64,000 nt of DNA, from positions 62,147 to 126,146 of the forward strand of contig SNAP01000007.1 in NCBI GenBank assembly GCA_022496785.1. The letters are read 5' to 3'. The translations under genes and the position numbers were made by a program. The notes below the pieces were generated by a model. That model was not told the origin of the DNA, ran no database searches, and saw only the letters and a list, made by a program, of their open reading frames with translations. Source of the DNA: Marinilabiliaceae bacterium JC040 (lineage in GTDB: Bacteria > Bacteroidota > Bacteroidia > Bacteroidales > Marinifilaceae). Positions 8,903 to 18,290 of this stretch are shown here, one piece after another (the first letter of the stretch is position 1; the number at the start of each line of letters is the position of its first letter).

Positions 8903-9793
8903 CTATGAATTATTCTTTTTAAATCTTTCTACTGCTTTTACAAATAATACTATAGTATTAACAATTTCATCTTGTTCATATTTATACATATTATTTATAC
9001 TTACATCAGAGAAACATGAATCCGATTTTCCTATAATTGTATTATAAGCTTGATAATTTCCATAAAAGAAAGATATATCCATTCCTGTCTCATCAATAAA
9101 AGCTTCTTTTTGAGTTTTAGCCTTATGAAATTCTTTTTGTGTAAAAATACCAGAGATTTTTAAAACTCTTGTTCTCTTATCTATAGCAAATTGATATATA
9201 TTATTTGTTTCAACACAATATTCCTCTCTATAGATAACGTCAACCTTTCTACTAAGAAACATAGATAATTCATCACAAATATCGTTCTTCCATTTAGTAG
9301 AATATGTTTTTGCTTTAAAAACAAAACTGTCATCTTCAATTAACCTTTTCTCTACTTCTTTAGAACGTTTAGCAATTTTTTCTTTTTCTATATTTGTTTT
9401 CAAATATGTAGACTTATACTCACATAATTCATTATATTCTCTAATGTTAGAGGTTTTGTATGCTATTTCCAAAGAATTAATTTCAGAACTTAAAAGAAGG
9501 TTTAAAGAACTTACTACTGCATATTTTTCATTGAAATAAATTTTACTGTGTAAATTCTTTATTTGCAAAGGTATAAGCCCTAGTTTCTCAACTTCTTTTA
9601 CTGTTTCTTTTTCACCTTCTCTTACATAAAATGTAATCTTAACTCCTCTTTTTATAGCTTCTTTTAATTTATCTACTAATCTAAACCATTTACTAATCTT
9701 TACATATGGTGAAACTAGTACTACTTCTTTTTTTGCTTCTTCAATAAGAGTTAAAACCTCTCCTGATATTAAATTGGGCTTTAATAATTTCAT
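8903..9793 (-). CDS. phospholipase-D-superfamily protein
   Basis: A 296-residue cytosolic protein. The N-terminal half resembles one PLD/nuclease domain. It opens with VVLVSPYVKIS, then has an RGVKITFYVRE strand and one HKD-like motif, NLHSKIYFNEKYAVVSSLNL (about residues 101-120), in which the usual Asp is replaced by an Asn/Glu stretch. The C-terminal half (about 150-296) contains no motif I recognise. Single-HKD proteins usually dimerise to make an active site. Known family roles include nucleases and restriction-type enzymes. It is the second gene of a pair with the UDG-like gene, 22 bases apart. Confidence 0.65.
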   Translation of the reverse strand: MKLLKPNLISGEVLTLIEEAKKEVVLVSPYVKISKWFRLVDKLKEAIKRGVKITFYVREGEKETVKEVEKLGLIPLQIKNLHSKIYFNEKYAVVSSLNLLLSSEINSLEIAYKTSNIREYNELCEYKSTYLKTNIEKEKIAKRSKEVEKRLIEDDSFVFKAKTYSTKWKNDICDELSMFLSRKVDVIYREEYCVETNNIYQFAIDKRTRVLKISGIFTQKEFHKAKTQKEAFIDETGMDISFFYGNYQAYNTIIGKSDSCFSDVSINNMYKYEQDEIVNTIVLFVKAVERFKKNNS

Positions 9794-9815
9794 TAGATTC
9801 TATAGCCGTTAATTT

Positions 9816-10553
9816 TTAATCTATATCTTCAATTTTATTAATCAACTTTGTAATAGCTCTACTATGTTTGAATTCATCCTTACATTGCGGATGTTTAGAT
9901 ATTATATAATATTTTGATTTAATTTTACACACTTTTGTTTTATATTCACCCCATGATGCCTTATCAATATATTTCAATTTTTCTCCATTATTTAAATAAG
10001 TTAGAAAATCATCTTCCCAATCAGAGGTAAAAAAAATCACATACTTTGGAGACATTATTGATATCTCTTTTTTTAATATTTTAGCACAAGTTTCAAATTG
10101 TAAAGATTTAGTTGATTCTGAAGTATTTCCACCTTTTTTAGGAGAAAGTTTATACAAATTATTCCAAGCTATTTTTCTATACCACTCTTCTTCATTAGTA
10201 TGATATATTTCTTGAGATATGTTTTTTATTAATCTCCAGAATGCAGATTTATTTGTATTATAACCTTCAGTATTACCTTCACATTCAACGACCCAACGTA
10301 ATTGTTCTTTCTTAGAAACTAAACTATTTTTAGTATTTCCAAATAATACATTCAAATTTAATGAACCATTATCCGAACCATTTAAACACTTTCCAACAAA
10401 CATTATTCCTGAATTATTAGTTTTAGGAAATTTTTCACCCCATTGAACCGAAAAGACAGAATCACCTTTCTTAGAATAATTATCAATTAAATCTGAATAC
10501 AATGGTTTTAATTTTTCTATAAACTCTTTTCTAAAATCTTTCATTACTATCAT
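9816..10553 (-). CDS. possible uracil-DNA-glycosylase-fold protein
   Basis: A 245-residue cytosolic protein. Three segments resemble the uracil-DNA glycosylase superfamily in the right order: a first strand NSGIMFVGKCLNG, a middle IAWNNLYKLSP and a late IISKHPQCK, where the family has its catalytic or binding HPS. The match is by eye only and a true glycosylase is not proven. An in-frame ATG at 10544 is an alternative start. The gene precedes the PLD-like gene by 22 bases on the same strand, and the pair may form a small nucleic-acid-processing unit. Confidence 0.5.
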   Translation of the reverse strand: MIVMKDFRKEFIEKLKPLYSDLIDNYSKKGDSVFSVQWGEKFPKTNNSGIMFVGKCLNGSDNGSLNLNVLFGNTKNSLVSKKEQLRWVVECEGNTEGYNTNKSAFWRLIKNISQEIYHTNEEEWYRKIAWNNLYKLSPKKGGNTSESTKSLQFETCAKILKKEISIMSPKYVIFFTSDWEDDFLTYLNNGEKLKYIDKASWGEYKTKVCKIKSKYYIISKHPQCKDEFKHSRAITKLINKIEDID

Positions 10554-10627
10554 ATATTAATTTATAACTCACAAAATTAAAACTATTGTATATATTTTAC
10601 AATTATATCAATACTATTTACACAAAA

Positions 10628-10654
10628 ACCCACTCCCCCAAAAGGGAAGTGGGT
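10628..10654 (-). terminator. rho-independent terminator (minus strand)
   Basis: Left arm 10628-10637 pairs with right arm 10644-10654, with one bulged A. The A run before the left arm reads as a T tail on the minus strand, just after the phosphoesterase stop. Confidence 0.75.
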
Positions 10655-10700
10655 AATAATTAAACAAAAACAAAATGTTAATTCATCTATTTACTAAATA

Positions 10701-12041
10701 CTACCTAAATGAAATATCAACTGAATTATCTTCTGGAGCTAAATCTGTCCATACGCTATTCACAACATTAATAACCGTTCTCAACTGATTTGGAATAGTA
10801 TATTTATCTGCAATAACATTATACATATCAATATTCTTCTGCTGATTAGAACTAATACTTTCGTCTCCTTTATAATGTGCAACAAAAGCATCAGTTGCCA
10901 TTCTACCTACAAGTCCCAATAGTTCTTGATTCTTATATTCTTCTGGAAGTTCATTAGCATATGAAGAAACTATACCCGACAAACCTCTCTCTACATAGTT
11001 CTTTGCGTAAGTTTGAAAATCTTTTGCATCTGTAATACTATAGTTTATATGCTCTATCTTTTTACTCTTAATCGACAAAACTTTTCCATCGTAATTCATT
11101 ATTCTAAAAGGACACGGATACGTAACTGTGGAACCAGTTTCTATATCATAAAGATCTTCTCCTCCATTAGAATACCTAACAATATCCTGAGCATGGAAGT
11201 GTCCTGTAAATACTATATTAATACCTAATTCAATAAATTTATTAGCACTCATTCTCCAATTATCAATAAGATATTCAGGCATAACTACAGATTGATTTGG
11301 GAAATGCTCTATCAATCCATGATGCTGCATAACAAACAATCTAATACCTTTTGATTTCGCTTCAGCTGCCTGTTTTTCAATAAATAACATAGTTTCAGGC
11401 TTAATCCTTCCACCTGTTATACAAGTATTCTTTTCATAATCATTAAGTTCATATTTACATACATCTAAAGCCAAGAGTCTCAATTTAGGAGATAATTCAG
11501 CAACATACGACAGAGAATGTTCATCCCTAGCTATAGCTTCTCCATAGCCATAATCCTTATAAATCTGAGCAAATTCATCTTTACTAGTAGTCTTTGTTCT
11601 TTGCATTTCATCTCCATTATATATCACAGAATGTGGATTATTCACATCATGATTACCCGGAACAACATAAACCTTAATTCCACTAGCCTCAAGATCTTTA
11701 AGATATTTATCAGCGAAATTCTTATTAGAAACATATTCTCCATCCTTTGTTAAATCACCAGGAATAAGTACAATATCGGGATTTTCTGCTTTTACTCTTT
11801 TTACTAATTCCTCAATTATATATGGAGATTCTTTCAATAATTTTCTATCCTCATCAAGATATTTTTCTAATGCTTTACCATCTTTTTTTATTAAAGATGG
11901 ATCCATATAGTGAGGATCTGAAAAGACTGCTATTTTAAGATTATCTAATTTTTGAACCTCAACAGTACTTTCTTCTTTTTTACAAGAAACAAATAGTAAA
12001 ATTAAATACACGATGCTTATTAAGCGTAATTTAGTTTTCAT
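10701..12041 (-). CDS. lipoprotein calcineurin-like phosphoesterase
   Basis: A 446-residue lipoprotein (lipobox LLFVSC, Cys20). It has the full metallophosphoesterase motif set: SDPHYMD, LIPGDLTKDGE, VVPGNHDVNNP, VMQHHGLIEH and FTGHFHAQD. These bind two metal ions and hydrolyse phosphomono- or diesters. The substrate cannot be read from sequence. About 130 residues follow the catalytic core and look helical. It acts on the periplasmic or outer face of the envelope. It is a single-gene unit with its own terminator. Confidence 0.85.
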   Translation of the reverse strand: MKTKLRLISIVYLILLFVSCKKEESTVEVQKLDNLKIAVFSDPHYMDPSLIKKDGKALEKYLDEDRKLLKESPYIIEELVKRVKAENPDIVLIPGDLTKDGEYVSNKNFADKYLKDLEASGIKVYVVPGNHDVNNPHSVIYNGDEMQRTKTTSKDEFAQIYKDYGYGEAIARDEHSLSYVAELSPKLRLLALDVCKYELNDYEKNTCITGGRIKPETMLFIEKQAAEAKSKGIRLFVMQHHGLIEHFPNQSVVMPEYLIDNWRMSANKFIELGINIVFTGHFHAQDIVRYSNGGEDLYDIETGSTVTYPCPFRIMNYDGKVLSIKSKKIEHINYSITDAKDFQTYAKNYVERGLSGIVSSYANELPEEYKNQELLGLVGRMATDAFVAHYKGDESISSNQQKNIDMYNVIADKYTIPNQLRTVINVVNSVWTDLAPEDNSVDISFR

Positions 12042-12260
12042 TATTATGATTTTTATTAGTTAAATATTTTTATACAAAAATCAATAATAGATGTTACTCT
12101 TTGCTTAAGCGATTGTTACAGTTTTATTAAGATTCATTTTTTAAAATATAGATTTTCCTTCATAATTATATTTTTAATAGAAATACTGTGGACTTTTATT
12201 AAATTTCTTAATAAATTTATAAACAACTAAAAACCACATCATTAACCTAAATAAAACAAA

Positions 12261-12767
12261 ATGAAAAAACTTTATTTATTACTAAGTATTTTAGCCGTAC
12301 TAGTATTTAATATCTCAAAAGTAGAAGCTCAAGAGTCTAAAAAGAAAAACAAGAAATTTGAAATTGACGTTATTAACTATTTCTCTCTAGATAATGATAC
12401 TTATTATATTGGAGCATTAAATCTTGGTTACACAATTATTGATGATATTTCTATATACGTTGAAGGTGCAATATCTGAGAATATCAAAATCGATTCAAAA
12501 GAAGAAAATACTAAGTATCTATTAATGGGACTTGAAATTGATCAAAAAATCAAATGCGCAAGATTTATTCCATCTTTTGGATTTGGTGTAGCTAATGGCT
12601 TAAATGAAAAACGTTTCACCAAAAGACAAGAAGTCATGTTTATAGGATTGAAATTTATAAATGATCTTAAAAAACATTTTTACTGGGGTACAAAAATCAT
12701 GTATATCAGACATGATAGAGAAAACTCATTATTTAATTTGGGATTTGTATTGGGATTTAAATTCTAA
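12261..12767 (+). CDS. small outer-membrane beta-barrel protein
   Basis: A 168-residue protein with a signal peptide ending SKVEAQ, a lysine-rich linker and then about eight alternating strands. These include IGALNLGYTIIDDISIYVEGA, ARFIPSFGFGVANG and a terminal LGFVLGFKF. The terminal Phe and strand pattern indicate a small outer-membrane barrel of the OmpX/PagL-like size class. No catalytic His/Ser pair of PagL could be assigned, so an enzyme function is not claimed. It is a stand-alone gene. Confidence 0.65.
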   Translation: MKKLYLLLSILAVLVFNISKVEAQESKKKNKKFEIDVINYFSLDNDTYYIGALNLGYTIIDDISIYVEGAISENIKIDSKEENTKYLLMGLEIDQKIKCARFIPSFGFGVANGLNEKRFTKRQEVMFIGLKFINDLKKHFYWGTKIMYIRHDRENSLFNLGFVLGFKF

Positions 12768-12954
12768 CATTAGATTAAACAGGTAAAAATAATCCCACTC
12801 CACCCAACAATAAATTACACCTAATTTCTCCCTACCCTCTCCGTATCAAGTCCGTATTAACCCCCACTAAAATGGTCAAATATACAGAGAGGGTACATCA
12901 TACAAACGACATACCCTCTCAACGACTTATGTAAACTTAAATAATTTTCGACCT
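12768..12954. other. C-rich intergenic region with inverted repeat
   Basis: This 187-base spacer is unusually C-rich for the window. It has a perfect 9-bp inverted repeat, GAGAGGGTA (12887-12895) with TACCCTCTC (12912-12920). A third copy of the TACCCTCTC core occurs at 12833-12841, and TCCGTAT is repeated near 12840 and 12851. No T run follows, so it is not an obvious terminator. Confidence 0.5.
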
Positions 12955-14043
12955 CTATTTAAACAAATCCAATTTTTCTCCCTTAGTAGTAAACATATCT
13001 GAAATGCAACTCACTGCCATACACGAATGTACTGGAACAATTCCTAACAACTCCCCTATTTCTATCTCCTTAAACAATTCTTCACTCACTTTCAATACAC
13101 CATGTTCTTGAGATAAAGAAGCTAAATATCCGCCTGCTATAATTGGAGTCCATTCTTCTCCATCAAATTTCACAATACTTCCATACAATTTATTTCCATC
13201 TCCAGTATCAATATACTCTTTAGAAAAATGTACTCCACCACCATAAATTATAATTTCTTTTCTTTCATCGTGCTTTGCAACAACAGGACATGCCATTGTA
13301 ACAGCAACTTCATCGTCGTCACATCTTCCTTGTATAAATCCGTCTAAATCGTAAAACACAAAATTACCAGGACGTAATTCATCTATACCATAATATTCTT
13401 CTACTATAGAGCAAGATGGCGTATCACCTATTGATGAAATAATATTTGGATTGTCTTTTTTGAAATAATCTTTCAATTCCGACATTATTCTTAATACTTC
13501 TCCATGATTATTACGGATTTCTTCTTCATCTTTAGCGTGATAATTCTGACCAGAATGCGTTAGGAATCCTATAAATTCAGTCTTTTCTGTTCCTTTTATC
13601 TCATCTACAACATTTTGAATCTCTTCTATATTCTCACACCATATACCTGTACGATGATAACCTGTATCAATCTTTATATACAAATTTATATTAGATGATA
13701 AATAATGCTTCAAGAATCTTACTGAACCAACAGATTCTACTAATAAGTTTAATGTAATTCTCTCTGCAAGAGCATTTATCTCTTCCATTTCAAGTATATT
13801 CAATGGAAAGGCTACTGATATATCTTTCCATCCATTATCTGCAAAATATTTTGCCATAGATATTGAAGATACTGTTATTGCCTCTACTCCTTCTTCTCTG
13901 AACCACTTTCCTATACTTGCAGATTGATGAGTCTTAAAATGAGGACGAAACAAAACATTAGCTTTATCCGCTTTTGCCTTCATCTTTCTGATATTTCTAA
14001 TACATTTCTCTTTATCTACTATTAAACTTGGTTTATTTATCAT
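12955..14043 (-). CDS. D-threonine aldolase / D-serine dehydratase family PLP enzyme
   Basis: A 362-residue cytosolic fold-III PLP enzyme of the alanine-racemase-like DSD1 family. The PLP lysine is Lys37 in FRPHFKTHQS. The phosphate-binding regions FIGFLTHSGQNYH and SIGDTPSCSI are present. Near the C-terminus, VPVHSCMAVS gives the PxHxC zinc motif of D-serine dehydratases and D-threonine aldolases. It probably cleaves or dehydrates a D-hydroxyamino acid; which one is unclear. It is transcribed divergently from the LTA-synthase-like gene. Confidence 0.85.
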   Translation of the reverse strand: MINKPSLIVDKEKCIRNIRKMKAKADKANVLFRPHFKTHQSASIGKWFREEGVEAITVSSISMAKYFADNGWKDISVAFPLNILEMEEINALAERITLNLLVESVGSVRFLKHYLSSNINLYIKIDTGYHRTGIWCENIEEIQNVVDEIKGTEKTEFIGFLTHSGQNYHAKDEEEIRNNHGEVLRIMSELKDYFKKDNPNIISSIGDTPSCSIVEEYYGIDELRPGNFVFYDLDGFIQGRCDDDEVAVTMACPVVAKHDERKEIIIYGGGVHFSKEYIDTGDGNKLYGSIVKFDGEEWTPIIAGGYLASLSQEHGVLKVSEELFKEIEIGELLGIVPVHSCMAVSCISDMFTTKGEKLDLFK

Positions 14044-14085
14044 CTCTATATTAGTTTTTATCCATTATTTAATATCTTATTATAA

Positions 14086-14093
14086 CAAAAGTA
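14086..14093 (-). promoter_or_regulatory. -7 element of the PLP-enzyme gene
   Basis: On the minus strand this reads TACTTTTG, an exact TAnnTTTG, 43 bases before the ATG. It forms a divergent pair with the element at 14118. Confidence 0.5.
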
Positions 14094-14117
14094 ACAAAAT
14101 TCACTATATAATTTTTA

Positions 14118-14125
14118 TATATTTG
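14118..14125 (+). promoter_or_regulatory. -7 element of the LTA-synthase-like gene
   Basis: TATATTTG is an exact TAnnTTTG, 23 bases before the ATG at 14149. Confidence 0.55.
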
Positions 14126-14148
14126 TCATCGGTCAAAAAGATTATAGT

Positions 14149-16077
14149 ATGAAGAATTTATTGAGATTTTTAAATGGCTCTGTCCATTTCGTTTTGTTTA
14201 AACGACTGATGATTATTCTAGTGATGTATTCTGTTTGTAGAATTGGTTTCTACCTCTACAATTTAGATGCTTTCGGTCATCTCACTTTTGCTCAACTTTC
14301 TTATATGATGCTTGGGGGACTTAAATTCGATATATCTGCTATAATTTATACCAATCTTCTATTTATTGTTCTGCATATTCTGCCTTTTAGGTTTAGAGAG
14401 AAGAAATTGTATCAGAAATTACTTATGTGGATTTTCTATATCTTCAATTTTATTGCTCTTACTTTTAATATGTCGGATTTTATTTATTATAAGTTCACTT
14501 TTAAAAGAACTACTCTTGGACTTTTTAAAGAGTTTGGTAGTAATACTAATATATTTAAACTGCTGTCTAATTTCATTTTTGACTATTGGTATGCTTCTGC
14601 TTTTGGTATTGTAGTTTTTGCTATTATTATATTTCTATATAGAAAGACTAAGATTGAAAAGACTTATATTCTGAATAAGAATCTTTATTTTCTTTTCCAT
14701 ACTGTGATGATGGTGGTTGTAGCTGGTCTTTGTGTGGCTGGAATAAGAGGAGGATTTAAACATTCTACACGACCTATTACTTTAAGTAATGCTTCTAAAT
14801 ATATTAATAAACCACAGGAAAGAGCTATCGTTTTAAATACTCCTTTTGCTATGATCAGATCGGCAAATAGTGTAAAACTTAAAAAAATGCACTATTTCCC
14901 TGAAGAGGAAGCGAAAGCTATTTTTAATGCTGAACAAACTTTTACTAAAGATTCTACAGATAAAAAATTGAATATTGTTGTACTTGTTGTTGAAAGTATG
15001 GCTAAAGAACATTTGGGTTTTTATAATAAGAATATAGAGGGATATAAAGGGTATACACCTTTCCTTGATTCTTTGTGTAATCATGCATATGTGTGTCAGG
15101 AATCATATGCTAATGCTAATAAATCTATTAATGCACTTCCTTCCACTCTTTGCTCTATTCCATCTTTTAAAGATGCTTTTATTTTAAGTAATTATTCAGG
15201 TAATAAAATTAATTCAATTGGTAGCTTGCTTAAAAAAGATGGTTATTATTCTGCTTTCTTCCATGGTGCTCCAAATGGCTCTATGGGATTTGATGCTTTT
15301 ATTAAACAAGCTGGCTATGATGCTTATTTTGGTAAAACAGAATATAATAACGATAAGGATTTTGATGGAATGTGGGGTATATGGGATGAACCTTTCTTAC
15401 AGTATTTTGCTAATACTATGGACTCTTTTAAACAACCTTTCGTAAGTACTGTGTTTACTTTATCATCTCATCATCCTTATAAAGTTCCAGAAAAATATAA
15501 AGGAGTTTTCCCTAAGGGACATCTACCTGTTCAAAAGGCAATTGGATATACCGATAATGCTATAAGAAAATTCTTTGCTACAGCCTCTAAAATGGATTGG
15601 TATAAGAATACTGTTTTTATTATTCAAGCAGATCATTCTATTTCTCCATATCTTAAAGAATATAGGAATACAAGAGGTCGTAAGGCTATACCTATAATTA
15701 TATATAAACCAGGAGATGAGAATTTTGTGAAATACGATCCTAATAAGGTAATTCAACAAGCAGACGTTCTACCTACTCTTCTTAATATGGTGGGGTATGA
15801 AGGTAAATGTATTTGTTTTGGTAATGATATACTAGATCCTAATAAAGATCATTTTGCTGTTAGCTATCAAGGTGGTGCTTATAATATTACTATGGATGGA
15901 TATCTTCTTCAATTTGATGGTAAGAAGTCTATAGGTTTATATGATATTAAGGAAAGATATCTAGAAACAAACCTATTAGGAAGTCTTCCTGAAGTTCAAA
16001 ATAAACTTGAAAATAAAATAAAAGCAATCATTCAAGAGTATAACTCAAGAATGATTGATAATAAACTTTCTGAATAA
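14149..16077 (+). CDS. LTA-synthase-like membrane phosphotransferase/sulfatase
   Basis: A 642-residue inner-membrane enzyme with about five N-terminal membrane helices (residues 1-200) and a periplasmic alkaline-phosphatase-fold domain. The first metal site is VVLVVESMAKEHLG. The nucleophile region is NANKSINALPST, where the residue is Ser rather than the Thr usual in LtaS. Later metal ligands lie in SSHHPYKVP and IQADHSIS. Known relatives transfer phosphoglycerol or phosphoethanolamine from phospholipids to envelope glycans or lipids. The acceptor here is unknown. A paralogue lies at 19915. It is convergent with the purple-acid-phosphatase-like gene. Confidence 0.8.
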   Translation: MKNLLRFLNGSVHFVLFKRLMIILVMYSVCRIGFYLYNLDAFGHLTFAQLSYMMLGGLKFDISAIIYTNLLFIVLHILPFRFREKKLYQKLLMWIFYIFNFIALTFNMSDFIYYKFTFKRTTLGLFKEFGSNTNIFKLLSNFIFDYWYASAFGIVVFAIIIFLYRKTKIEKTYILNKNLYFLFHTVMMVVVAGLCVAGIRGGFKHSTRPITLSNASKYINKPQERAIVLNTPFAMIRSANSVKLKKMHYFPEEEAKAIFNAEQTFTKDSTDKKLNIVVLVVESMAKEHLGFYNKNIEGYKGYTPFLDSLCNHAYVCQESYANANKSINALPSTLCSIPSFKDAFILSNYSGNKINSIGSLLKKDGYYSAFFHGAPNGSMGFDAFIKQAGYDAYFGKTEYNNDKDFDGMWGIWDEPFLQYFANTMDSFKQPFVSTVFTLSSHHPYKVPEKYKGVFPKGHLPVQKAIGYTDNAIRKFFATASKMDWYKNTVFIIQADHSISPYLKEYRNTRGRKAIPIIIYKPGDENFVKYDPNKVIQQADVLPTLLNMVGYEGKCICFGNDILDPNKDHFAVSYQGGAYNITMDGYLLQFDGKKSIGLYDIKERYLETNLLGSLPEVQNKLENKIKAIIQEYNSRMIDNKLSE

Positions 16078-16096
16078 AGTATTTAGCTAAAGTATT

Positions 16097-17449
16097 CTAT
16101 AATGAATACTTTAGCTTATTTCGATTTGAAGCTTCCTTTAGATATTCTTCTAATTTTGTCTTCTTTCTTTTTATTCTGTGAGTAGGAACTAAATGTTCTT
16201 TTGTCTTTGGATTTTCATCTATAACTTTTATTCCTTTATCTGTTTTAATTATTTTAAAGGAATCATATATCTCGTCGTTCAATTTATACGATTTATATTG
16301 TAGAGTATCTTTAGATATATCTAATATTTGGAATAATTTAATTGAAGAACCTAACCTATCTGCTTCTTCATCAATTACAACATCATAGAACTTTCTAGAA
16401 CATGATGATTCTACATATACTGGTGTACTTAATTTCCCATCTTCTTTTGTAATATATCTGCTATATGAATGATCGTGACCTTGAAGTATTAAATCTACTT
16501 TCATTTCTTCCAACATATTCGCAAATAGAGTACTCATTATTATAGTACTTCTTCCTTTTCCTGCAGATTTTATCGGATGGTGCATAAATATTATTTTCCA
16601 TTTCTTATCTGTCTCTTTAAAGATTCTTTTTGCCCAATAATATTGACTGAAATAAGTAGCTAGTCCTTGAACTCCATCAGTATCTAGAGATACAATACAC
16701 GCATCTTCAATCTCCCAGTGTGCAACTCTCCCTTTAAATAGTTTTGCTCCATTCTTTGGTAAAGGCCAATAATACTTCCATCTCTTATCTAATATCTTGA
16801 ATAATGCTTTTATGTATTCATGATTTCCAGTACAAGCAATTACTGGTTTATTCTGAAATATTGAATCACCAGCTAAAATAAATTCATTCCAATATTTATC
16901 CATAGGACGCTCAACACAATCTCCTCCAAACATCCAGAAATCTAATTTTGGAAATCTTCTATTTATATGTCTAAATATAGTATCGGAAACTCCTCCTACT
17001 AAATCTTGTATATCTCCTAAATATGCAAATCTTACCTTATTATTAACCTTGTTTAAAGATAGTTTATACCATTTAGAATACTTATCTCCTGTCTGTACAC
17101 GATATTTATAATTTTTAGCTTGTAGATTTTTTAGATCTACTCTGTAAAAGACATTCTTACCTCCCATAGTAGATACTTTCTTGTGCTTGGCTGGTAATAT
17201 CTTCTTTACGCCATTTTCTACATCGTATAGCTCTAGAAATGATTTATGGGGCACTGAATCACAACGCCATGATATAGCTCTATCATAATCTGCATTTGCT
17301 CCTAGTGATTGAATTATTCTATTTGGACTGTTCGGACATATATAATCTGCCTCTGGATATTTTTTAAACCATGTATTCCATTTCCAAATGAAAAGTGCTG
17401 CAACTAATATAATTAGCCCAGCAAAGATCTTTAGACCTAAGTATCGCAT
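16097..17449 (-). CDS. membrane-anchored purple-acid-phosphatase-like phosphoesterase
   Basis: A 450-residue protein with one N-terminal hydrophobic anchor (about residues 6-24). A short Fn3-like region resembling the N-terminal domain of purple acid phosphatases follows (about 50-130), then the catalytic domain. Metal motifs are FAYLGDIQD, MFGGDCVERP, CTGNHEYI, MHHPIKSAG and LQGHDHSYSR. It should face the periplasm and hydrolyse phosphate esters of unknown identity. The last 50 residues are Lys-rich. It ends 19 bases from the convergent LTA-synthase-like gene. Confidence 0.82.
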   Translation of the reverse strand: MRYLGLKIFAGLIILVAALFIWKWNTWFKKYPEADYICPNSPNRIIQSLGANADYDRAISWRCDSVPHKSFLELYDVENGVKKILPAKHKKVSTMGGKNVFYRVDLKNLQAKNYKYRVQTGDKYSKWYKLSLNKVNNKVRFAYLGDIQDLVGGVSDTIFRHINRRFPKLDFWMFGGDCVERPMDKYWNEFILAGDSIFQNKPVIACTGNHEYIKALFKILDKRWKYYWPLPKNGAKLFKGRVAHWEIEDACIVSLDTDGVQGLATYFSQYYWAKRIFKETDKKWKIIFMHHPIKSAGKGRSTIIMSTLFANMLEEMKVDLILQGHDHSYSRYITKEDGKLSTPVYVESSCSRKFYDVVIDEEADRLGSSIKLFQILDISKDTLQYKSYKLNDEIYDSFKIIKTDKGIKVIDENPKTKEHLVPTHRIKRKKTKLEEYLKEASNRNKLKYSL

Positions 17450-17650
17450 TTTGTTTTGTTTATTTGTTTAGTAATTTGTATCTGATTTCCCTCCAAAGTA
17501 AAACATTTTTGACCTTTTAATCAAATCATTATTGAAAATATATGTATATAATGTTCACTCATTCAAAAAAAAATTAATAACTTAATAATCTAATTATCAA
17601 TGGATTTTACAATATAATAGAAAAATATTTGGTAATTTTTTATTATCTGG

Positions 17651-17682
17651 TCTTGCAGAAATGAATAATTGATATATATTTG
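17651..17682 (+). promoter_or_regulatory. promoter of ohr
   Basis: CTTG (17651-17654) stands 20 bases before TATATTTG (17675-17682), an exact -7 element, 45 bases before the ohr ATG. Confidence 0.55.
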
Positions 17683-17727
17683 TAATGATTTCAATTTTGT
17701 AGTCAATCAACCTTAATTATAAGAAAA

Positions 17728-18147
17728 ATGGAAAAAAATACAATTTATTCTACAAAAGCTACAGCTAGCGGTGGTAGAAATGGAAAAGTTCAAACTGAAA
17801 ATGAATTATTAAAATTCGAAACTAGACTTCCTAAAGAAATGGGAGGTGAAAATAACGATTACACTAACCCTGAACAGCTATTTGCTTGTGCCTATGCTAC
17901 TTGCTTCGATGGTGCTATTGGATTTGCTGCAGGACTAAATAATTACGAAGTTACTTCTGAAACAACTGTTGAAATTCATGTTGATGCTGCAGAAAACTCT
18001 TCTTTAAATTTAAGAGCTGATGTTGTTGCTGATATTCAAGGTATTTTAAGAAAAGATGCAGAAAAGCTATTGAAACACGCTCATTCTATTTGCCCTTATT
18101 CTAAGGCTTTAAAACCGGGTATGGAAATTTCTGTTAAACTGAAATAA
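17728..18147 (+). CDS. ohr: organic hydroperoxide resistance protein, OsmC/Ohr family
   Basis: A 139-residue cytosolic thiol peroxidase that reduces organic and lipid hydroperoxides. The two reactive cysteines are present, Cys59 in YATCFDGA and Cys122 in HSICPYSKA. The conserved NPEQLFA segment and the length are typical of Ohr. No OhrR-type repressor is next to it. It has its own promoter and terminator and is transcribed alone. Confidence 0.92.
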   Translation: MEKNTIYSTKATASGGRNGKVQTENELLKFETRLPKEMGGENNDYTNPEQLFACAYATCFDGAIGFAAGLNNYEVTSETTVEIHVDAAENSSLNLRADVVADIQGILRKDAEKLLKHAHSICPYSKALKPGMEISVKLK

Positions 18148-18180
18148 TCTATTAATTGATTTATAATTATTTTCAATTTA

Positions 18181-18209
18181 GGGAATTATTCTTGTAATAA
18201 TTCCCTTTT
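18181..18209 (+). terminator. terminator of ohr
   Basis: A perfect 10-bp stem (18181-18190 with 18196-18205), a 5-base loop and a T run. Confidence 0.88.
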
Positions 18210-18236
18210 ATTATTCCATTAATATCTATAAAAAGA

Positions 18237-18266
18237 AAAGGCTACATTCTAATAAATGTAGCCTTT
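18237..18266 (-). terminator. terminator of the MFS transporter gene
   Basis: A perfect 12-bp stem (18237-18248 with 18255-18266). The A-rich sequence to its left gives a T tail on the minus strand. Confidence 0.85.
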
Positions 18267-18290
18267 CAATATTATAAAGTATTATATATC

